A DNA stretch of 64,000 nt, taken from positions 1 through 64,000 of the forward strand of contig NZ_FXBB01000003.1 in NCBI RefSeq assembly GCF_900177735.1. Direction: 5' to 3'. The notes under the pieces were generated by a model. The model had not been told where the DNA came from. It saw only the letters and a list, made by a program, of their open reading frames with translations, and ran no database searches. This document shows, one piece after another, positions 8,288-17,845 of this stretch (within the stretch, counting starts at the first letter, position 1; each line of letters begins with the position of its first letter). The translations under genes and the position numbers were made by a program. The stretch comes from Dethiosulfovibrio salsuginis. GTDB taxonomy: Bacteria; Synergistota; Synergistia; Synergistales; Dethiosulfovibrionaceae.

Positions 8288-10183
8288 TTGAAAGCCACTC
8301 TTGCCATTGCCATCGCATCGACGGCGGTAATAATGTTAGCGTCTCCACTATTCGCCGAGGTAAAACCCCCTAAATTGCCTCTGGAGGACTTCTTTCGACT
8401 GCCCACGAAGACCGCCTACAGGATTTCGCCGAACGGAACTCACTACGCCTTTCTCCAACCCTGGAACGATCGGCTCAACATCCACGTCGCAAAGATAGGG
8501 GAGGAGGCCAAGAGGATAACCTCCTCCACCGAGAGGGACATTCGGGCCTACGCCTGGGTAAACGACGACGCACTTGTCTACCTTCAGGATAAAGGGGGAG
8601 ACGAGAACTATCACGTCTACGTCCTGATGAAAGACGGATCGGACGTTAAAGACCTCACCCCTTTCGAGGGAGTAAGGGCGGGTATCCTCGACGACCTTGA
8701 GGACGACGACGATCACATCCTGGTCGAGATGAACCGCCGCAACCCCCAGATTTTCGACGTCTACAAGGTAAACATACACACCGGAGAGATGGAGATGGTG
8801 GCGGAAAACCCCGGAACCATCGGTGGCTGGATGACCGACCACGACGGCAATATAAGGATAGCCTACGCCATGGAGGGGCTAAAGAGAACCATCCTTTACC
8901 GGGATAACCAGGACGACGAGTTTCACCCCATCTTCTCCACCGACTTCACCGACTCGGTTATACCGGTGGGTTTCAGCGGAGACAACCGAGATCTCTACGT
9001 TCTGTCCAACCTGGACAGAAACACCAAAGCGCTCTACCTTTTCGATCCCCAGGAAAAGGCCTTCGGAGAGATGCTCTACGACAGAGACGACGTGGACCTC
9101 TCGGGGATAATGTGGTCCAGGGAGAGAAAGAAACTACTAGGAGCCACCTACTACACCGAGAAAAATCAACGTCACTTCTTCGACGACCGGACGAAAGAGC
9201 TGTTCTCCAGACTGGAATCCCGCTTCCCGGGCTATTCGGTGGGCATTTCCAGCATGAGCAGAGACGAGAGAAAGATGATCGTCTCCGTCGCCAGCGACAG
9301 GATGCCCGGCAAACTCTACTATCACGACCTAGACCAGCCGGAGGAGTTCAGGCTGGTGGCGGACCTCTACCCCTGGATCGACGAAAGTTACATGGCCGAG
9401 ATGAAGCCCATAAGCTACGTCACCGACGACGGCCTGACCATCCACGGATACCTGACACTACCGGTGGGAGTCCCGGCAAAGGATCTGCCGGTAGTGGTGA
9501 ACCCCCACGGAGGGCCGGAGGTTCGGGACACCTGGGGCTACAGCCCGGAGGTCCAGTTTTTAGCCAACCGAGGGGTGGCGGTGCTTCAGGTCAACTACCG
9601 CATCTCCACAGGCTACGGCAAAGACTTCTGGATGGCGGGCTTCAAACAGTGGGGCAGAAAACATCAGGACGACATAACCGACGGAGTAAAGTGGCTCATA
9701 GAACAGGGCATAGGAGACCCAGACAGGATAGCCATCTACGGGGCATCCTACGGTGGCTACGCTACGTTGATGGGGCTGATACGGACACCGGATCTCTACG
9801 CCTGCGGCATAGATTACGTCGGAGTGGCAAACCTGTTCACCTTGCTTGAGTCGATCCCTCCCTACTGGGAGCTGGCAAGACAGAAGATGTACGAGACCAT
9901 CGGCCACCCCGAGAGGGACGCAGAGCTGTTTAAGGAGATATCGCCGGTGTTTCACGCCGACAAGATAGTCGCCCCCCTTTTCATAGCCCAGGGAGCCAAC
10001 GATCCCAGGGTCAAAAAAGCGGAGTCGGACCAGATGGTGGAGGCCATGAGGGCCAGAGGGATCGAGGTCCAGTACATGGTCAAAGACGACGAGGGACACG
10101 GATTCCGCAATCAGGAAAATCGGTTCGATTTCTACCGAGCCATGGAAAGTTTCCTGACGGAACACCTAAAGCTGAAAAACTGA
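8288..10183 (+). CDS. Secreted S9 family prolyl oligopeptidase / acylaminoacyl peptidase
   Basis: The start is TTG 8288, preceded at good spacing by AAGGAGG (8273-8279). This start gives a clean signal peptide (LAIAIASTAVIMLASPLFA) and a 631-residue protein; longer in-frame starts would overlap the divergent gene. The N-terminal half is a beta-propeller-like region with repeated strand motifs. The C-terminal half is an alpha/beta hydrolase with the nucleophile in YGASYGGYA, the acid in GANDPRVKKAESDQM and the histidine in DDEGHGF. Such enzymes cleave short peptides, so an exported version would supply amino acids to the transporter encoded just downstream. Confidence 0.9.
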   Translation: MKATLAIAIASTAVIMLASPLFAEVKPPKLPLEDFFRLPTKTAYRISPNGTHYAFLQPWNDRLNIHVAKIGEEAKRITSSTERDIRAYAWVNDDALVYLQDKGGDENYHVYVLMKDGSDVKDLTPFEGVRAGILDDLEDDDDHILVEMNRRNPQIFDVYKVNIHTGEMEMVAENPGTIGGWMTDHDGNIRIAYAMEGLKRTILYRDNQDDEFHPIFSTDFTDSVIPVGFSGDNRDLYVLSNLDRNTKALYLFDPQEKAFGEMLYDRDDVDLSGIMWSRERKKLLGATYYTEKNQRHFFDDRTKELFSRLESRFPGYSVGISSMSRDERKMIVSVASDRMPGKLYYHDLDQPEEFRLVADLYPWIDESYMAEMKPISYVTDDGLTIHGYLTLPVGVPAKDLPVVVNPHGGPEVRDTWGYSPEVQFLANRGVAVLQVNYRISTGYGKDFWMAGFKQWGRKHQDDITDGVKWLIEQGIGDPDRIAIYGASYGGYATLMGLIRTPDLYACGIDYVGVANLFTLLESIPPYWELARQKMYETIGHPERDAELFKEISPVFHADKIVAPLFIAQGANDPRVKKAESDQMVEAMRARGIEVQYMVKDDEGHGFRNQENRFDFYRAMESFLTEHLKLKN

Positions 10184-10187
10184 TCCC

Positions 10188-10289
10188 GTGGAGTTCCTGT
10201 CCACCAGGCCCTACTGGATCTCCTGGGCCTCCTTCGGGATTCTCACGGTGATACCGTGGATTATGTTGATCTGGGGCAGAAAGAAATGA
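10188..10289 (+). CDS. 33-residue membrane peptide, coupled to SSS symporter
   Basis: GTG at 10188 opens a frame of 33 residues (VEFLSTRPYWISWASFGILT then VIPWIMLIWGRKK). It holds one aromatic-rich membrane span with a basic end. Its TGA overlaps the ATG of the symporter (ATGA at 10286-10289), so translation is probably coupled. The same arrangement of a very small membrane protein immediately before an SSS symporter occurs at 25738-25935. Small accessory subunits of this kind are known for several symporter families. The start has no strong ribosome site of its own and lies four bases after the peptidase stop. Confidence 0.6.
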   Translation: MEFLSTRPYWISWASFGILTVIPWIMLIWGRKK

Positions 10290-11677
10290 CCTTACAGTCC
10301 AACATACTGGGCCTGTTGGCCTTCGGGGGATACGGCCTGACTTTGATCCTCCTGGCGGGACAGGCCTTTCAATGGAAGGAAAACAGAAGGACATTTTACC
10401 TCGGGGGCCGGAGTATCTCGCTCTGGCCCTCCGTCGGATCCTTCGGGGCCACCTGGATGAGCGCCGCTTCGTTGCTGGGCTACACCGTCCTCCTCCATCA
10501 GCAGGGCTACACCGCCTTCACCACCTCGGTAAACGGCTGGATGTTAGGGCTCCCTCTCCTACCTCTGGCTATCGTCAGGCTCAGGAAAAGCCGGGCTCTC
10601 TCCCTCCCACAGTGGCTGGAGGATCGGTACGGCGACGAAAGACTGCGACTTCTTTCCGCCCTTGGCCTGATGGTCGTCTACACCGTATATCTGGTTATCC
10701 AGTTCAGGGCTTTCGGTGCCATTGTGGGATCTATGCTCGATATAGGGAGGGGGATGGCGTCGTTGCTGGTCTACCTTTTCGTCCTCTACACCACCTTCGG
10801 CGGACTGTCGTCGGTGGTCAGGAGCGACGGCCTTAACCTTATGGTCATAGTGGTCGCCGTCACCGCCTCCGCTTGGGCCATCGGCTCTCAGACCGGGTGG
10901 CTACCGTCTATACATCAGTCAATAAGGGCAAACGACCCTTCTCTCCTTCGTCCCTGGCCGGAGGGAGGGGGATTCGGATCCTTCGCCATGGCACTGGGCT
11001 GGGGACTGGGAGTAGCGGCAAACCCCCAATACTGTATCAGGCTCATGTCCTGCCGGAACCGTCGAACCGCCGCCTTTACGGTGGCCATAAGCTCTCTGGT
11101 GATAGCGTGGATATATCTCTGTCTGACCATTACGGGACTAGGAGCCAAGGTCATGATGCCCTTCGTGACCGGTCCAAGCCAGGAGGCCCTCTTCTCCAGG
11201 CTGATGGAGGCGACTTTGCCCCCTCTCCCTCTGGCTATGCTGATGGTGGGGGTTCTGGCGGCGGCGGTCAGCACGGCGAACTCCCAGCTCCTTCTGGCCG
11301 CCTCGTCCTTTTGCTACGACCTCCAGGGAGAGGGGAGAATACCTTCTCAGGATCCTATGGAGGAGGACGACTTTCTGTTCAGAAACAGGGTGGCCGTGGG
11401 AGCCATAGCCACGGTGGCCCTGTTTCTCAGCCATCTGCCCCTCCCTGGAATACTACAGCTAGGGAGATACAGCTGGTCCATGGTGGCCCTGTGTTTTCTA
11501 CTTCCCCTCTACATGCCAGGGATCTCCGGCAGAAAAGGCCTTTTCGGGGCGATGGGGTCCGCCCTGCTGACCTACAATTGCTTAGTGTGGTTCTTTCAAA
11601 TGGCACCGGAGATCGCCATGTTGCCCTCTCTGGTCATGGAGGGGCTGTTATGGTGGTTTTTAGGGAGAAAGCCATGA
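10286..11677 (+). CDS. Sodium:solute symporter (SSS family)
   Basis: The protein has 463 residues and about 12-13 predicted spans. The start is ATG 10286, coupled to the small peptide before it. The family pattern is seen in FYLGGRSISLWPSVGSFGAT near the N-terminus and in VLAAAVSTANSQLLLAASSF, the conserved region around helices 8-9 that helps bind sodium. The substrate cannot be told from sequence; relatives carry proline, pantothenate, short organic acids or amino acids. It is followed without a gap by a kinase and its regulator, an arrangement in which the transporter may also take part in sensing. Confidence 0.88.
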   Translation: MTLQSNILGLLAFGGYGLTLILLAGQAFQWKENRRTFYLGGRSISLWPSVGSFGATWMSAASLLGYTVLLHQQGYTAFTTSVNGWMLGLPLLPLAIVRLRKSRALSLPQWLEDRYGDERLRLLSALGLMVVYTVYLVIQFRAFGAIVGSMLDIGRGMASLLVYLFVLYTTFGGLSSVVRSDGLNLMVIVVAVTASAWAIGSQTGWLPSIHQSIRANDPSLLRPWPEGGGFGSFAMALGWGLGVAANPQYCIRLMSCRNRRTAAFTVAISSLVIAWIYLCLTITGLGAKVMMPFVTGPSQEALFSRLMEATLPPLPLAMLMVGVLAAAVSTANSQLLLAASSFCYDLQGEGRIPSQDPMEEDDFLFRNRVAVGAIATVALFLSHLPLPGILQLGRYSWSMVALCFLLPLYMPGISGRKGLFGAMGSALLTYNCLVWFFQMAPEIAMLPSLVMEGLLWWFLGRKP

Positions 11678-12906
11678 GGGCCAGCCTGGAGACCAGGATA
11701 AAAGGGATGGTCACCGCTATGGCCCTCTCCCTTACCTTGGTGCTTATCACTATGTCCCTGTCCATGGATTTCAGGGAGACCCTCGCCCAACAGAGGGAGA
11801 TCATAGGTGACCTTACAGCAAGAGAGGGGGATATAACGTCCGCCGAAGCGGTGTACATCATGGAAAGACAGGGAGAGCGGTGGATCGTGACCTGCGAAAA
11901 AGGTCCTGGAGAGAGGCTTTTAACCTCCGATGGGGCACTGTGGTACCTGAGGCCCGACAGAGGAGCCATTCTCCAGTCGGTGTTACACAGGAGGAGACAT
12001 CTCCTGGTCGCGGCGATGATATGTCTTCTTCTGTCCGCGGAGATGGCGGTGTTCATGGCATACTGGATCACCAGACCGCTGAAAAGACTGGTATGGGCCT
12101 GCTCCAGAGTGGCCAAAGGCGACCTTTCGGACATACCGAGGGAAAAGGCGGGATCCTACGAGCTGGAGACCCTCAACGACGCCTTTAACGACATGGTCCA
12201 AGGCCTTAAGGGCTGGCAGGCCATGGAGAGACAGATATCCCGCATGGAACGGCTGGCGGCCCTCGGAGAGGTAGTCGCCGGAGTCTCCCACGAGATAAAA
12301 AATCCCCTTGCGTCCATGAGGATACATCTGGACCTTATAGGCCCCTCCCTGGAGGGAGAGGACGTAGATTCCCTTGAAATCCTGAGCTCCGAACTGGACA
12401 GGCTTAATCGGGTGGTAACCCAGCTGCTCTCCTTCGCCAGGCCCTCTCCTCCTCTGGCGGGACCGGTGGACCCCACCGAAATACTGGACTGGTGCCACAG
12501 AATGGTCAGGGTTAAACTCAGAGATCAAGGGCTTGAGTGGCATCAGGAGATCGAGGAAAATACCTTTATCTGGGCGGATCGAGGGCAACTACAGCAGCTG
12601 CTTCTGAACCTCATACTGAACGGTATAGAGGCCACCCAGGATGGGGGGGCCATATCGTTAAAGGTACAAAAATCCCGTGATGGAACCGCTCTCTCCGTGG
12701 AGGACGGTGGATCGGGAATACCTGAGAGGATAAAAGACAGGATATTCGATCCCTTCGTCACGTCAAAGCCCGAGGGAACGGGCCTCGGATTATCGGTGGT
12801 ATACCGGATAGTCGAGTTACACAGAGGAAGTATAGATTATAGATCGTCGGAGGAGGGAACGGCGTTCGACCTGTGGTTCCCTGATGAAGGAGGGGATTTT
12901 CGTTGA
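11674..12906 (+). CDS. Sensor histidine kinase, NtrB/ZraS-like partner of the sigma-54 activator
   Basis: The start is ATG 11674, overlapping the symporter stop and preceded by AGGGAGA; this gives 410 residues. Layout: span at about 11-30, an extracytoplasmic region of only some 75 residues, span at about 108-130, HAMP to about 183, HisKA with the phosphoacceptor in GVSHEIKNPLASM (near 205), and an ATPase domain with NLILNGIEA, EDGGSGIP and GTGLGLSVV. All catalytic boxes look intact. The sensor domain is small, so the adjacent symporter or its peptide may help detect the signal. The stop overlaps the TTG start of the next gene. Confidence 0.9.
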   Translation: MRASLETRIKGMVTAMALSLTLVLITMSLSMDFRETLAQQREIIGDLTAREGDITSAEAVYIMERQGERWIVTCEKGPGERLLTSDGALWYLRPDRGAILQSVLHRRRHLLVAAMICLLLSAEMAVFMAYWITRPLKRLVWACSRVAKGDLSDIPREKAGSYELETLNDAFNDMVQGLKGWQAMERQISRMERLAALGEVVAGVSHEIKNPLASMRIHLDLIGPSLEGEDVDSLEILSSELDRLNRVVTQLLSFARPSPPLAGPVDPTEILDWCHRMVRVKLRDQGLEWHQEIEENTFIWADRGQLQQLLLNLILNGIEATQDGGAISLKVQKSRDGTALSVEDGGSGIPERIKDRIFDPFVTSKPEGTGLGLSVVYRIVELHRGSIDYRSSEEGTAFDLWFPDEGGDFR

Positions 12907-14249
12907 AAATCTGGATAGTCGAGGACGAAAGGGCCCTTGCGGAAGGGCTTAAGATAGCCTTTACCAGAAAGGGCTACCATGTAGAGACCGTTCCCGGCCT
13001 AGGAGGACTGAAGGGCCTACTAGATGGTGGAACACCGGAGATAGTCTTTCTGGACGTGAGGCTTGAGGACGGCGACGGATTGAAGGCCCTGCCCCACATA
13101 CTACAGACATCGCCGGAGACCAAGGTCATAGTGATGACCGCCTTCGGCGACTCGGCCTTGGTAGTAAGGGCCATAAGGGAGGGGGCCTTCAACTACCTAG
13201 ATAAGCCCTTCCCCCTTGAAGCCGCCCTCAACATGGCCCAAAGGGCATCGGAGGCCATAGGACTGTCGAGGAAGGTCTCCAGGATGGAAAACGCCCGAGC
13301 CCTCTCCATGATAGGCTCTTCCTCTGGAATAAAAAAGATCAACGAATTTGTCGAGAAGGTCTCCAGACACAGGGATATCAACGTACTCATAAGGGGAGAG
13401 AGCGGCACAGGCAAGGAAGTAGTGGCCCGAATGCTCCACAGCGGGGCCCAGTGTCACGGCGATTTTGTGGCCATAAACTGCGCCGCCATACCGGAAACCC
13501 TGCTTGAGACCGAGCTATTCGGCTCCAGAAAAGGCTCTTTCACCGGGGCCAGCTCGGACAAAAAGGGCCTTGCGGAGATGGCCGACGGAGGAACCCTGTT
13601 TCTGGACGAGATAGGGGATATGCCTCTGTCCCTACAGGGAAAGCTGCTCCGTTTTCTGGACTCCCGGACCTTCCGCCCTATCGGGGCCTCCAGGGAGATC
13701 CAGGTGTCCCTGAACGTCCTCTGCGCTACCTGCGTGAACCTGGAGGATCGGATATCCCAGGGCAGTTTCAGGCCAGACCTTTTTTACAGGATCTCCATGC
13801 TGCCTTTGGACCTCCCGCCTCTCAGAGAGAGAGGGCAGGACATATCGGAGCTTATGGCCCATTTCCTGTCCCTCTACAGCGAAAGACTGGGGAGGTCGCC
13901 GTTGATTCCCTCTCAGGACGTGGAGGAGGTGTTTTCCTCGTACCACTGGCCGGGCAACGTCAGAGAGCTTAAAAACCTGGTGGAGAGGCTCTTTATACTG
14001 AAGGACCCGACGGACCACATCATCTCCCTGAAGGACCTCCCTCAGGAGATGCTGGACGGCCTGCCCTCGGACGAAAACCAGGGAAATCACGACGGTCGCC
14101 CTCTTCAGCTACAGGTCGACCAATTCGAGAGGAGACTTCTCCAGCGGGCGCTGAACCTCTCCGAGGGAAACAGGACAAAGGCCGCATCGGCCCTTGGGCT
14201 ATCGCGGTACGCCCTTATAAGAAGGCTCCAGAAACATGGCATCGATTAA
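12903..14249 (+). CDS. NtrC-family sigma-54 response regulator
   Basis: The start is TTG 12903 with AAGGAGGGG ahead of it, overlapping the kinase stop; the product has 448 residues. Receiver domain: acidic pair at 7-8, phosphoacceptor Asp51 in VFLDVRLED, Lys in YLDKPFP. The AAA+ domain has Walker A GESGTGKE, loop motif GSFTGA (Ser in place of the usual Ala of GAFTGA), Walker B in GGTLFLDEIGD, and conserved arginines. The C-terminus is a Fis-type helix-turn-helix (GNRTKAASALGLSRYALIRR). It should remodel sigma-54 holoenzyme when phosphorylated by the preceding kinase. The rpoN gene begins inside its last 14 bases. Confidence 0.93.
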   Translation: MKIWIVEDERALAEGLKIAFTRKGYHVETVPGLGGLKGLLDGGTPEIVFLDVRLEDGDGLKALPHILQTSPETKVIVMTAFGDSALVVRAIREGAFNYLDKPFPLEAALNMAQRASEAIGLSRKVSRMENARALSMIGSSSGIKKINEFVEKVSRHRDINVLIRGESGTGKEVVARMLHSGAQCHGDFVAINCAAIPETLLETELFGSRKGSFTGASSDKKGLAEMADGGTLFLDEIGDMPLSLQGKLLRFLDSRTFRPIGASREIQVSLNVLCATCVNLEDRISQGSFRPDLFYRISMLPLDLPPLRERGQDISELMAHFLSLYSERLGRSPLIPSQDVEEVFSSYHWPGNVRELKNLVERLFILKDPTDHIISLKDLPQEMLDGLPSDENQGNHDGRPLQLQVDQFERRLLQRALNLSEGNRTKAASALGLSRYALIRRLQKHGID

Positions 14250-15417
14250 CGTAACGCCGTCCCCCGTTCAGAGGCTTGAGCTACAACCTCTGCCCCTTCC
14301 GATACTCATTCAAGAGCTGAAGATCCTCACCATGCCACTGCCGGAACTTACCGAACATCTTTCATCTAAGCTAGGGGATAACCTGATATACAGGGTGGAC
14401 CCCCCTAGATCCATCGGGGACTGGGACGGTTGGGAGGAGCGGCTGACCTCCCAACCGTCCATCGGCGACGACCTGATAGTCCAGATGGCGGCCCTTCCTG
14501 CCCTAAAGGGAAGAAGGGACTCCCTCTCTCGAGATCTGGTGGATTGGCTGGACTACAGGGGATATCTCGCTGGTTCGGAGGTCGATATCGCCGAGAACCT
14601 TGGACTAGACCCTGAATCGTTGACGGAGATACTGGACCAGGCTAGAGGTTCTCTGGATCCGCCAGGCATATTCGCCAGGGATCTCACACACTGTCTGCTC
14701 CTACAGCTGGCTAGAATGGGAAGGGAGCAAGGCGACGGGGCAACCCTTCTAAGGGAGGCCTCGGAGGCCCTCACCTCAGGAGGCTACTCTCAGGCCGCCA
14801 TATCCCTTGGATGGACGGAAAAGAGGACCAAGGCGGCGATGGACGAGCTATCCCGCCTGGACCCCTCCCCCGGGAGGGCCGAGAGAGCCCACCCGGTTGT
14901 GCCGGAGGTGGCACTCTATCCCGATGGGATCAGGGCGGCGGTCCTACTGGAGGAGAACTTGCCAAAGATAAGGATGACCCCGTTGGAGTGGGACGACCAC
15001 AGGATCGACGCTATGACCAGGGAGGGGCTGAAGGTGGTCAAGGACATGGCCAGGCGTTATTCTACCAAGATCGCGGTGGCCTTAGCTCTAGGGGATATTC
15101 AGAGGAGCTACCTTACCGGCCTCTCCCCTGCACCAGGATCAGCCACACTGGAGGACGTCGGGGACAGGACGGGATACTGCCCTTCAACTGTTCAGAGGAC
15201 CGCCTCCTCCACCTGGACCACGACCCCAAGGGGGACCATGCCGCTCTCAAATCTCTTCAGCAGACCTTTAAAGGCCAGGCCGGATATATCGGTGGCCCAG
15301 CTACGGTGGGTCATAGAGAATCGAACCGCCATAGGAGACGGCATCGGGCGTATAGCGAAAGACCTAGGGATTCCGGTCAGGACCGTATCCTGGCACAGAT
15401 CGAAAATGGGAAAATAG
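14236..15417 (+). CDS. rpoN: RNA polymerase sigma-54 factor, short and divergent
   Basis: The protein has 393 residues, against about 430-480 for most RpoN. Region I is recognisable (QRLELQPLPLPILIQELKIL followed by ELTEHLSSKLGDNLIY). The core-binding region follows, then the DNA-binding part with EDVGDRTGYCPSTVQRTAS and the TTTPRGTMPLSNLFS motif. The last 13 residues (PVRTVSWHRSKMG) correspond to the RpoN box, normally ARRTVAKYR, but several box residues differ. It overlaps the activator gene, so kinase, activator and sigma factor form one unit. Altered box residues may mean altered -24 recognition or early decay. Whether another rpoN exists elsewhere cannot be seen here. Confidence 0.85.
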   Translation: MASINVTPSPVQRLELQPLPLPILIQELKILTMPLPELTEHLSSKLGDNLIYRVDPPRSIGDWDGWEERLTSQPSIGDDLIVQMAALPALKGRRDSLSRDLVDWLDYRGYLAGSEVDIAENLGLDPESLTEILDQARGSLDPPGIFARDLTHCLLLQLARMGREQGDGATLLREASEALTSGGYSQAAISLGWTEKRTKAAMDELSRLDPSPGRAERAHPVVPEVALYPDGIRAAVLLEENLPKIRMTPLEWDDHRIDAMTREGLKVVKDMARRYSTKIAVALALGDIQRSYLTGLSPAPGSATLEDVGDRTGYCPSTVQRTASSTWTTTPRGTMPLSNLFSRPLKARPDISVAQLRWVIENRTAIGDGIGRIAKDLGIPVRTVSWHRSKMGK

Positions 15418-15482
15418 CGTTTCTTTTCGCCTTCTCTTTGGTATATGATGAATATATCGAGCGACGGAAAGGAGGCGGGGAG

Positions 15483-17085
15483 ATGAACATCCTCAAAAAA
15501 CTTGTGGCTACGGTGGGATTGTGTCTTTTCGTATGGGCCTCTCCCTGTCCTTTATCCTGATGAAGAGCCGGACCCGGTCGACATCTCCGGTAAAAGAGCG
15601 CTTATGATAGGGTCATATCACATAGGGTTTCTCGCCACAGCACAACAGATAGACGGTGTAAGGTCGATTTTTGAGCCCCAGGGAGTGCTTCTGGACGTAG
15701 AGTTTATGGACACAAATATGGGATTTGAGGTCGAGACCGTCTCCAACGGGAGGGACGCCATAGCCAGGCTGAAGTCCGAGGAGGAGGAAGGACGTCCCTT
15801 CGGACTGGCCATCGTGGACTGGAAAATGCCGGACATGGACGGCCTGGAGACAGCCCAGAGGATATTGCAGAACGGTCTAAACCATCCTCCAAGCATGTTG
15901 ATGGTTACGGCTCACAGAAAGACGGAGATTCTGGAGGAAGCCCTTAAGGCAGGCTTCTCATCGGTGCTCACGAAACCGGTGCAGCCATCGTCACTTTTGG
16001 ACGCCATCGTTGCCTTATCCGAGGACAAGCGTCCTTCCGGGAAAAGGACTGAAAACCCCGTTTCACTCCACCTAAAAGGAGCCAAGGTGCTTCTGGCCGA
16101 GGATAACGACATAAACCGAGACGTGGCTCTACACTTCTTAGCGGACGCACAGGCCATAGTGACCGAGGCGCGAGACGGCAAAGAAGCGGTGGACCTGGCG
16201 ACAAAGTCCGACTTTGACCTGATCTTGATGGACATACAGATGCCCAGGATGGATGGCCTCGAGGCCACCAGAACGATAAGATCCAGGGAGACCCACAGGA
16301 GAACCCCCATCATAGCGATGACGGCACACGCAATGAAAGGGGACAGGGAGAGGTGTATCGAAGCGGGAATGGACGACCACATCCCCAAACCTGTTGACCC
16401 GGACGTACTTATAGCCACAGCATACAGATGGATCTTCGACAAAAGCCAGGGGGAGCCAGTCCTTCGCGTTCGGAAGAAAGAGTTTGAGGAAAGTGCCCAA
16501 TTTCCAGGGATCGACCTTGCCGCAGGCCTAAAGAGGTCCGGTGGCGACAGAAACAGGTATAGATCGCTGCTGGACAAGTTTATCGTGGAGTTTTTCCCAC
16601 TCGGGGAAAGCACCATGGAATCACTTAACGCAGGAAACGTTCAGGAATCATCCAGGCTGATCCACTCTATGAAGGGGGCATCGGCCACACTTGGGCTCCT
16701 GGACGTACAGAGGCTATCCGAGGACCTGGAGAACTCCATCGCCTCGGGGAACCTGGAGCTGGACCATATATGGCGAGAGCTTCAGGAACGTGAGCGAGAG
16801 GTCCACAAACTACTCTCCTGCCTCGGAGACAGCGAGTGCTCCGAGGCAACGGAGGTCAAGGGGATAACCACCGAGGAAGCTCTCGATATCCTCTCCGCCA
16901 TCAGAGGATACCTCGACGTCAGACAACCTAGGCCTATACTGGACCATCTGGAATCCTACCGCTGGCCAGAAAGGGTATCGGGCGATATCAATCGACTTAA
17001 GGACATGGTGTCTCGCTATAGATTCAAGGACGCCTATTCTCCGTTGGACTCAGCGATCGAAAAACTGGGCGGTGAAAGAGAATGA
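15483..17085 (+). pseudogene. Hybrid sensor kinase remnant: frameshifted, kinase core deleted
   Basis: ATG 15483 (behind GGAGGCGGGGAG) opens a signal-peptide-like frame that stops at 15560. The continuation, in another frame, reads RALMIGSYHIGFLATAQQID and LLDVEFMDT, which looks like the start of an ABC-substrate-binding-type sensor domain. Directly after this (about 15710) comes MGFEVETVSNGRDAIARL, the middle of a receiver domain, so the rest of the sensor, the membrane part, HisKA, ATPase and the receiver's first strand are missing. A complete second receiver (VLLAEDNDIN, LILMDIQMPRMDG) and an HPt domain (SRLIHSMKGASATLG) follow. It overlaps the next, also broken, gene by four bases. Confidence 0.85.
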
Positions 17086-17845
17086 CCCCCTACAGAGGGA
17101 CCATCCTGGTTGTGGACGACACGGAGATGAACATAGATTTTCTGCTTTCCTTCCTGTCGGAGGATTACGACGTCAGCGTTGCGACCAACGGATGGGACGG
17201 GATAGATCTGGCCTGTTCCATAACGCCTGACATAATCCTGCTGGACATAGTCCTGCCGGACATAGACGGCTTCCAGGTCTGTAGCTGCCTCAAGGACGAC
17301 GAAAGAACCTCGTCCATACCAATTATCTTCGTCACGTCCCTGGAGAAAGAGGTCGACGAGGCCAGGGACTCGGGAACCGGCGCCCACGTCCAGAGGACAG
17401 GAAGATACGTCATGACTATAGCCGAGTACCTGGCCTCCAAGGGGATCAAGGGGCGGGAGATATCCCGAAACGAGGTTGAGACACTTACCCAAGCGTCCCC
17501 CCTCCACGACGTCGGAAAGGTGGGAATTCCTGATCGACTGCTTCTCAAACCTGGCAAGCTGACGGAGGAGGAGTTTGAGGAGATAAAAGGCCACGGTTAC
17601 CCTACGGGGCTGAAGGGAGAGGAGATTCCCCTCCCGGCTAGGATAATGGCCGTAGCCGACGTCTACGACGCCCTAAGAAGCGAGAGGCCCTAAGAAGCGA
17701 GAGGCCCTACAAGAAGGCCTTCTCCCACGAGAAGGCAAAAAAGATTATCCTAGCCGAGTCGGGCAGCCACTTTGACCCGGTCCTGGTAGAGGTATTTATG
17801 GCAGTAGAGGGCAAATTCGAGGCAGTAGCTAAAGGGAACCTCTAA
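17082..17845 (+). pseudogene. HD-GYP response regulator remnant with two deletions and a frameshift
   Basis: The frame begins as a normal receiver (ILVVDDTEMNIDFLLSFLSE, ILLDIVLPDIDG) but jumps from VTSLEKEVDEARD to SGTGAHVQRTGRYV near 17365, losing the receiver end and linker. Inside the HD-GYP domain it keeps LHDVGKVGIPD but jumps from EEFEEIKGH to GYPTGLKGEEIPL near 17595, losing the HHExWDGS segment. A 17-base tandem duplication at 17674-17707 then creates a stop. Removing one copy restores the frame through YKKAFSHEKAKKIILAESG to TAA 17843-17845. The product could not be a working phosphodiesterase. Confidence 0.87.
17674..17707. repeat. 17-base tandem duplication causing a frameshift
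   Basis: TAAGAAGCGAGAGGCCC occurs twice head to tail. Because 17 is not a multiple of three, the second copy brings TAA into frame after LRSERP. One copy fits the expected HD-GYP sequence (DALRSERPYKKAF), so this is a slippage duplication in a gene already damaged. Confidence 0.9.

Noticed and set aside
10873-12906. A 677-codon histidine kinase with a long N-terminal extension
   Set aside because: The extension is the symporter gene read in another frame. ATG 11674 with AGGGAGA and an ATGA overlap is the sensible start.
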